From Phytophthora colocasiae (lineage: Eukaryota; Oomycota; Peronosporomycetes; Peronosporales; Peronosporaceae), in NCBI GenBank assembly GCA_018806915.1, contig JAGKQI010000091.1:1612001-1676000 (forward strand): 64,000 nucleotides of DNA, given 5' to 3'. Below the pieces are notes generated by a model. That model had not been told where the DNA came from. It worked only from the letters and a program-made list of their open reading frames with translations, and did no database searches. Each line of letters opens with the position of its first letter. Position 1 is the first letter of the stretch. Position numbers and translations under genes: made by a program. Below are positions 58,939 to 64,000 of the stretch, in pieces.

Positions 58939-61517
58939 TCAATGATTCAGCCTTTCAGCATTCTTACGTTGCTGACGATATTCGTTCTTCTGAACTCTGC
59001 GTTTTCCTCTTCCTTGACGTAAAAGATCATCCGCCAAGCGTTCCAGAATCTGGTGCAGTGTAAGATGCGGCAGTGAACATTCCCCAGGTAGCCTCGAACA
59101 ATCAACCGGAGCGTGCAAGTCGGCAATCGTAGGAGAAGTAGGTGGGGCCTTGTCTTCCCCGCAGAAAGCGTAGTTCAGCGTCACTTGTACCGGACATTCC
59201 AGCACCTCGAAGTTCGTGCGGGTCGCTTTCTTGAGCACTTTCGTGTAGTTCTCAAATTTCCACCGTTGAGTTTTTCCTTTCTTTGATCGTGCGCCTGGTT
59301 CTGGTAGACAGAGGTGTATGTGGTCACAGCTTTCTCCCTTGTTTAAGTTTGGGCACGTTTCTTCCAGAAAGAACGGAACACAGTACATGCCTGTCTGGTA
59401 GGTATATGGGATACGGTCGGGAAGATTCCAAGATGGTAGAACGGCATCCACTTGAGCTGTTGATGATCCTTCAGTTGCTGTCTTGGGCATATAACTATAC
59501 AGGTCAACCACAGGTGATTCCGTAGCCATCAGCACCTCCACACCGCCACGTTTCCTACCGAAAGTACTCTGACCAATTCCGTCGCGTGCTCGTAGAAGAT
59601 AGTTCCCAACTGGAACATCTCCTAAAGCGGAGAACAAGGCGGACAACCACTGGAACTTTTGTGGAGGGCTGTTTTCATAAAATTACGTTAGTTTTCGGAA
59701 TAACAGCGACAAGAGAGCAAAACTTACCTAAAACACTCGAGAGGAAGTGACTGTGCACTGTCTCCATACAGGAGCGATGTCGGAGAATAAGTCTTCCACG
59801 AAGTAACAGCATCTTTCCGGGGATTCACTCGAGCCACAAGCACAGTTGAGCCGCCACGAAGCCAGGAATGCAGCCAGAATCGACATCTCTCACTGGTTGT
59901 GAGCTGCTCCTCCGTTCGAAGTGAATGATAATCTGGCTTAACAAACACGCTCAAAGGGGCAGTTGCCTGGTTCTCACTCTCTCCAGGTTTTGTCATAGCC
60001 GCGTGTACAGTGCTTCGAACAAGGATGCGCTTGTCATCAAGCTCCCAAACATGATACATTGTTCTTCCTCCTGTCGATCCATCTGCAATAGATTCAGTCT
60101 GTAAAAAAACAGTGTTAGAATTTAAATCATTAGAATATTTACAACAGACGTACCTCAAAGCGTGACAACAACGCAGCACGTCCAGCATCTGCCACTTTCT
60201 CTCGCGTACTTGGGCTGTTACCAGGTAGTGGACGATCTAAAAAGATGCGTTTCTTCGTCGTTCCACTAGTTCCGTGGACGTTCGTTCGGCTTTTCATGGG
60301 AATTCCCCAACCTACCGGCTGCATATAAAAGAAAGTATTCAGTGAGTACTCAGAGTTGGTAACCTATTCATCCTTTCGCTTACCACGTGAGCGAAGCGCG
60401 TTGACGTATCAGTGTCGAAAAGTGTGACCAATGTCGAGGAAGAGATGGCCAAATGACAATCGTATTCGTCCATCAGTTGAGCTGCCTGTGCATCTGCTGA
60501 AATAGCAAGCCGCGGAGACACAACGTCCGCCAATCCCTCACTCTCACCTCCATTGGTCACTGGTTGGCCAGCCGCCAGTCTCTTCAGATCCACTGCACAA
60601 CATGAGCCTCGAGCAGCTACTTCCTTGGCCTTTATCACTGCCGAGCAACTGTCTGCAGCATTTTCTCCATCAGGCAGTGTCACTTCAGAACAGGGCTCAA
60701 ACCACCTTGGATACAGGCGATATACGTCGTTCCAACACTGCGTTAGCATAGCATTGTACTGCAATTGCAACTTTAACATTAGTACAGGTATGGCTCCACT
60801 AACATCGCACAACATCTCACAACATCTACCCACCCACGAATCCGCAAACGACGGTATTAGCGCCTCGTTAGCCGCTGCTTCCGCGGTCAATCCTCTCGTC
60901 ATCATTCTGCAAAAGCTAATTTGCTCTTTCTCGACATCTGCTTTCATATGTTGCCACTGTTTGGTCTCATCTTCGGAAAGTGCGAGCACCTCTGGTAGTC
61001 CTCTCTAGTACCCACGAAAGCCAAGGAAGTGACACAAAAACTTTATCAGCTCCTCCTTGTCAGTTACCACGCTGGCTATAGTCAAAACTTGTATATTCCG
61101 CACCTGTTGCGCATGAACAAGCTTTCGTTGCAGTAGGAGGTACCGCTCATGTTCGGCCACCGAGAAACCAGAGACTCGTCGACGTGCATTGTCGAGCTCC
61201 AACATCTTCTCTGGAGCTTCGATGTGGCCATCCGCAATGGCTTCTACGAGTATCTGGACTAAATGTTTCGACTGGTGTTTGATGTCCATCACTGGGGTGA
61301 TTTTCCTAGTTTTTTTGGACGAATTATTTACAGTGACAAGGGTCCGTCGATGGGCTTCCAGTTCAGCATAAAGACGCGACTCGTGGGCGTCTCCGAGCAC
61401 GGAAAACGCGTCATAGTCGTCGCTGGTGAAGAAGGCAGAGCGATCGACGTTGATTGAGTCGTCAGCGCGGCGCTTTTGCCCTGCAACGAGCCGTCGTGGG
61501 ACGGCGAAGGCATCCAT
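58939..61517 (-). CDS. Little elongation complex subunit 2-like protein (NARG2_C domain), three introns
   Basis: Exons: 61,517-60,384, 60,318-60,154, 60,098-59,728 and 59,668-58,939. The introns (65, 55 and 59 bp) all have GT...CAG ends and join frames correctly, giving about 800 residues. The part across exons 2-3 (MYHVWELDDKRILVR, SVFVKPDYHSLRTEEQLT, RCRFWLHSWLRGGSTVLVARV) looks like the NARG2_C domain of ICE2, a subunit of the complex that supports snRNA transcription in animals. The N-terminal part (LVEAIADGHIEAPEKMLELD) is helical. One TAG at 61,005-61,007 breaks the long first exon in frame. The start could lie further up (61,583 or beyond), where the gene overlaps CRN debris on the other strand. 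Assignment is moderate. Confidence 0.6.
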
Positions 61518-61589
61518 TGGTGATGTAAATAGTTTGTCACGAAGAATACTATTATTGACCAATGAAAATAGAATACCTACCATGGTGAC

Positions 61590-61770
61590 TATTTCCAGGA
61601 AGTGTGCACATTCAGTGATCTGAAGAACAAGATCAAGGAGAACGCTACACTGCATCGAATATGTGCTACCGCTACAGCCTGTAGCACAGGAGACGATTCC
61701 ATTCGATGCTCATTTGTTGAAGGTTTATCTCGCGAAGGATGATGGGGTATGACTAAAAACGACTGACACT
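61590..61770 (+). pseudogene. CRN N-terminal fragment 1 of a row of three
   Basis: Peptides FSDLKNKIKEN and TIPFDAHLLKVYLAKDDG fit the CRN pattern (LKxxIK, then LxLYLAK). Stops and frame changes interrupt it. Confidence 0.55.
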
Positions 61771-61784
61771 CGCTCGACCAAGAA

Positions 61785-62075
61785 GTGTCTTTCCTGTGGA
61801 CATTGATATGAACCAATCCGTCGGTCATTTGAAAGAGAAAATCAGAAGCTCTATTTAACGAGGGATAATGATACATGGCTGAACACGAAGGACGATTCTT
61901 ACAAGGCGCTCAAGAGCGGAGAAATGCCAGATCGAGTTAAGTGCCTCATGCAGAAGCAGTTGGTACTGGGAAACGAGGTAGCCCAACGATGACGCGTATT
62001 TTGGCAAGAACTTCCAAGCAGCCGATCGTGATATCCATGTTCCCGTGGAAAAGCTGGAGGGCCCCGTACAAAAGT
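61785..62075 (+). pseudogene. CRN N-terminal fragment 2
   Basis: The reading FPVDIDMNQSVGHLKEKI, then KLYLTRDNDTWLNTKDDSY and, after frame changes, DAYFGKNFQAADRDIHVPVE covers most of the CRN LFLAK domain up to its end block. A 40-50 bp piece is missing and there are two frame changes. Confidence 0.65.
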
Positions 62076-62129
62076 AAGTGAGTTTGTATGCTTTCCTGAA
62101 CAAATTTCTTCATTCTAAGGAAGTGCGTC

Positions 62130-62640
62130 CACCATTTGGGAATTTTTGCTGTTGCAATCGGCTCTGTTTGGTACGAATCAAGTCTCACAGAAGAAGAAGA
62201 CTACTTATTAAAGAGTGTGGAAGTGAATGCGGCTATCGTGCATTTGCCGAAGGCATCCCGATGTTATACGCACCGACAATTCAATCAACGTCGATCGCAA
62301 GTTTTTTGTGCTTGGGTCTGGCCGGGGAGTGTTTTTCCAGTGGACATTGATTTGAACACAACAGTTGGTCATCTGAAGAAGATCAAAGAGGACAATCCCA
62401 ATACGATTCGATTCAATGCTGCTCTGTTGAAGATTTATCTTGCGAAAGATCGCGGCAGATGGCTGAACGCGAACGACTCTGCTTTGGAAATTTCGGGTCA
62501 AGTTAGAAATCTCATGCACGTGGATATGAAAAACTCGACGACGCTGTGATGTTTGGCAAGAAATTTGAACCGGCAGCTCGAGATATTCATGTGCTCGTGG
62601 AAATGCCGCAACTCTTCTTCCAAGCTCTCCGTCGTGAAAG
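62130..62640 (+). pseudogene. CRN N-terminal fragment 3 (best preserved)
   Basis: The ORF 62,136-62,549 contains SVFPVDIDLNTTVGHLKK, DNPNTIRFNAALLKIYLAKD and RWLNANDSA. This matches the CRN start-to-LFLAK region; the usual LFLAK reads IYLAK here. After a frame change comes MFGKKFEPAARDIHVLVEMPQ, the end of the domain. No DWL/HVLVVVP-linked C-terminal effector domain follows. Confidence 0.7.
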
Positions 62641-62943
62641 TGAGTGGTCATGCTGTTGTTGTCCAGTACTAACCAATGTTTAGACAGTAGGGAATGGATG
62701 CGAATTTTCGTCATTGCAGTCATGTCAACTTTGCGGTGGCTCTTTCGGACGAACGAAACCCTACAAACTCACAGTACATGAAATGCACTTCAGCGATTGC
62801 TGCTTTATTATTTGAGCTGCTATCGCTGCTATCCACCTACCTACTACACGGTCGTCCTACCCGCTGTGCTACTCCACAACACACTCTTCTGTACGGCATC
62901 TGCAGTCGACAGTGTAGCCTCAATCATAGAACGTCGTCGACGT

Positions 62944-64000
62944 TTAAGGGTGCACAAGTTGGTGCTGCATCTGTGCCTGAAGCACCTGCTGCTGCTGTAA
63001 CTGCTGAGCCGCAATCTCCTGTGCGTGCTTGGCACAGTGGCCGTTCTTCTGTGCCCACTTCTTACACTCTGGGTATTCACAACGCTTTCCGCCGCCGTGG
63101 CCGCGGCAGAAACCGCCTGACTGGCAGCTCTTGGTACAGCCCTCGAACTTGCACCGCACACCGCCGCCATGCTGCTTACACAAACCTCTCGACTGTGCCG
63201 TCTTGGGACAACCTTCGACGTTGCAGGGTTTGCCACCGCCGTGCGCAATGCACAAGTGGCCAGTCTGTGCGCTTTTCATACAGCCCTCGACCTTACAGCG
63301 CCGACCACCTCCGTGCAACTTGCACATGCCCTTGACGCGCGCTGCGTGGTTGCAGCCCAACGCCGAGCACAGTTGTGTCCCATTTGCGTCCGTCTTGATC
63401 GGCTTGCCGTTCTGTGTCGATATCCGCATCTGCTGCTGCGGGTGGCCGCGCATCTGTTGCTGTTTCTGCGGGAGCAAGGCGGCTCCAGGCTGCATGAGCA
63501 TGCTGGGGAACTGTGGCATAGGCTGGTTCGCGCCGACATATCCAGGCGCCGACATCATCAGTCCGTTCTGCTGTTGTTGCTGGAGCAGCGCATTCTGGTA
63601 AAGCTGGTTGTACTGCTGCTGCTGCTTCTGTTGCTGCTCCTGTCGTAGCAATTGCTGCTGCAAGAGCTGCTGTTGCTGCTGCTGGTACGAAAGGTTCTGC
63701 TGTTGATTCATCATATCCATCGGAGGGAGACTGCCAGGCGTCGGGTTGTATCCAGCATGCTGACCTTCCAGAGGCTGTCCGAAGCTCGAAAAGCCTGGCA
63801 TGCTTCCTGCAGGAGCTGGAGCGATCTCTGTGTAAATATTACGGGACGGATTCAGCAGTGTCTGTGTGTCGACGAAGCCAGCAGTTTGTCCCTGTACTGG
63901 CGCCGCATTAACTGGAACTGGTTCACTTTTAGGAATGAGCACGTTAGCACCCGAATTCCCGTTAGATCCATGGTAATCCAGCAGATTATCCAAGTTATCC
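62944..64000 (-). CDS. Zinc-finger protein with Gln-rich N-terminus (WRKY19-like), 5' partial
   Basis: At least 351 codons, open to the right window edge, so the start is missing. The N-terminal half is Gln-rich (residues about 95-150). The C-terminal half has five zinc-finger-like repeats of the form C-x4-C-x9-C-x2-H-GGG (CSALGCNHAARVKGMCKLH, CKVEGCMKSAQTGHLCIAH and so on). Repeats of this kind are abundant in oomycetes, and proteins with them are usually annotated as WRKY19-like, although no WRKY domain is present. Probably a nuclear nucleic-acid-binding regulator; that is inference. The Gln tract is encoded by mixed CAG/CAA codons. Confidence 0.8.
   Translation of the reverse strand, partial: DNLDNLLDYHGSNGNSGANVLIPKSEPVPVNAAPVQGQTAGFVDTQTLLNPSRNIYTEIAPAPAGSMPGFSSFGQPLEGQHAGYNPTPGSLPPMDMMNQQQNLSYQQQQQQLLQQQLLRQEQQQKQQQQYNQLYQNALLQQQQQNGLMMSAPGYVGANQPMPQFPSMLMQPGAALLPQKQQQMRGHPQQQMRISTQNGKPIKTDANGTQLCSALGCNHAARVKGMCKLHGGGRRCKVEGCMKSAQTGHLCIAHGGGKPCNVEGCPKTAQSRGLCKQHGGGVRCKFEGCTKSCQSGGFCRGHGGGKRCEYPECKKWAQKNGHCAKHAQEIAAQQLQQQQVLQAQMQHQLVHP

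Overview
The window looks like nuclear DNA of a plant-pathogenic oomycete of the Phytophthora type. The reasons are a signal peptide–RXLR–dEER effector present twice, Crinkler (CRN) N-terminal fragments, oomycete-style bZIP genes, a C-x4-C-x9-C-x2-H zinc-finger protein, introns of only 55-65 bp, and LTR, Crypton, MULE, pogo-like and hAT elements of the kinds typical of these genomes. Species cannot be set from the sequence alone.

Positions 1-48,400 are almost entirely mobile DNA. 1-7,964 (minus strand) is a Ty3/gypsy element with gag, protease, reverse transcriptase, two RNase H domains and the start of an integrase; its 3' end lies outside the window. 11,533-12,617 holds two opposed MULE transposase fragments. 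12,620-25,903 is a nested block. A Ty1/copia element has been cut in two by an inversion of about 10.2 kb. Its 5' part is now on the minus strand (12,620-14,383) and its 3' part on the plus strand (22,864-25,898), yet the integrase reading frame and the 5-bp target duplication AGTGT still match. Inside the inverted segment a pogo/jerky-like transposase gene is split by gypsy copy A (15,077-22,651, target duplication TGTTG), and copy A carries a 715-bp hAT-type miniature element (19,568-20,282, 8-bp duplication). A younger gypsy copy of the same family, B (28,605-36,397, duplication GTCAG, LTRs almost identical), follows in the opposite orientation. Both copies carry a long reading frame antisense to pol.

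36,398-44,624 is a mosaic: minisatellites, a decayed MULE, a threonine-repeat ORF, a tRNA-like gene, a chromodomain ORF, a foldback-like element with inverted arrays of a 19-bp unit, and an internally deleted Crypton. 44,832-47,235 is a near-perfect palindrome whose two arms each carry the same 176-aa RXLR-WY effector gene, arranged head to head.

48,687-64,000 is the gene-containing part. It has the RNA polymerase III largest subunit (minus), two small secreted-protein loci, a bZIP/START-like gene with one in-frame stop, a bZIP transcription-factor pseudogene, a small secreted protein, an intron-containing gene resembling little elongation complex subunit 2, a row of CRN fragments, and the edge of a zinc-finger gene. 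The conserved housekeeping gene thus sits next to effector-like and fast-decaying sequence, as expected for an oomycete genome divided into gene-dense and repeat-rich parts.
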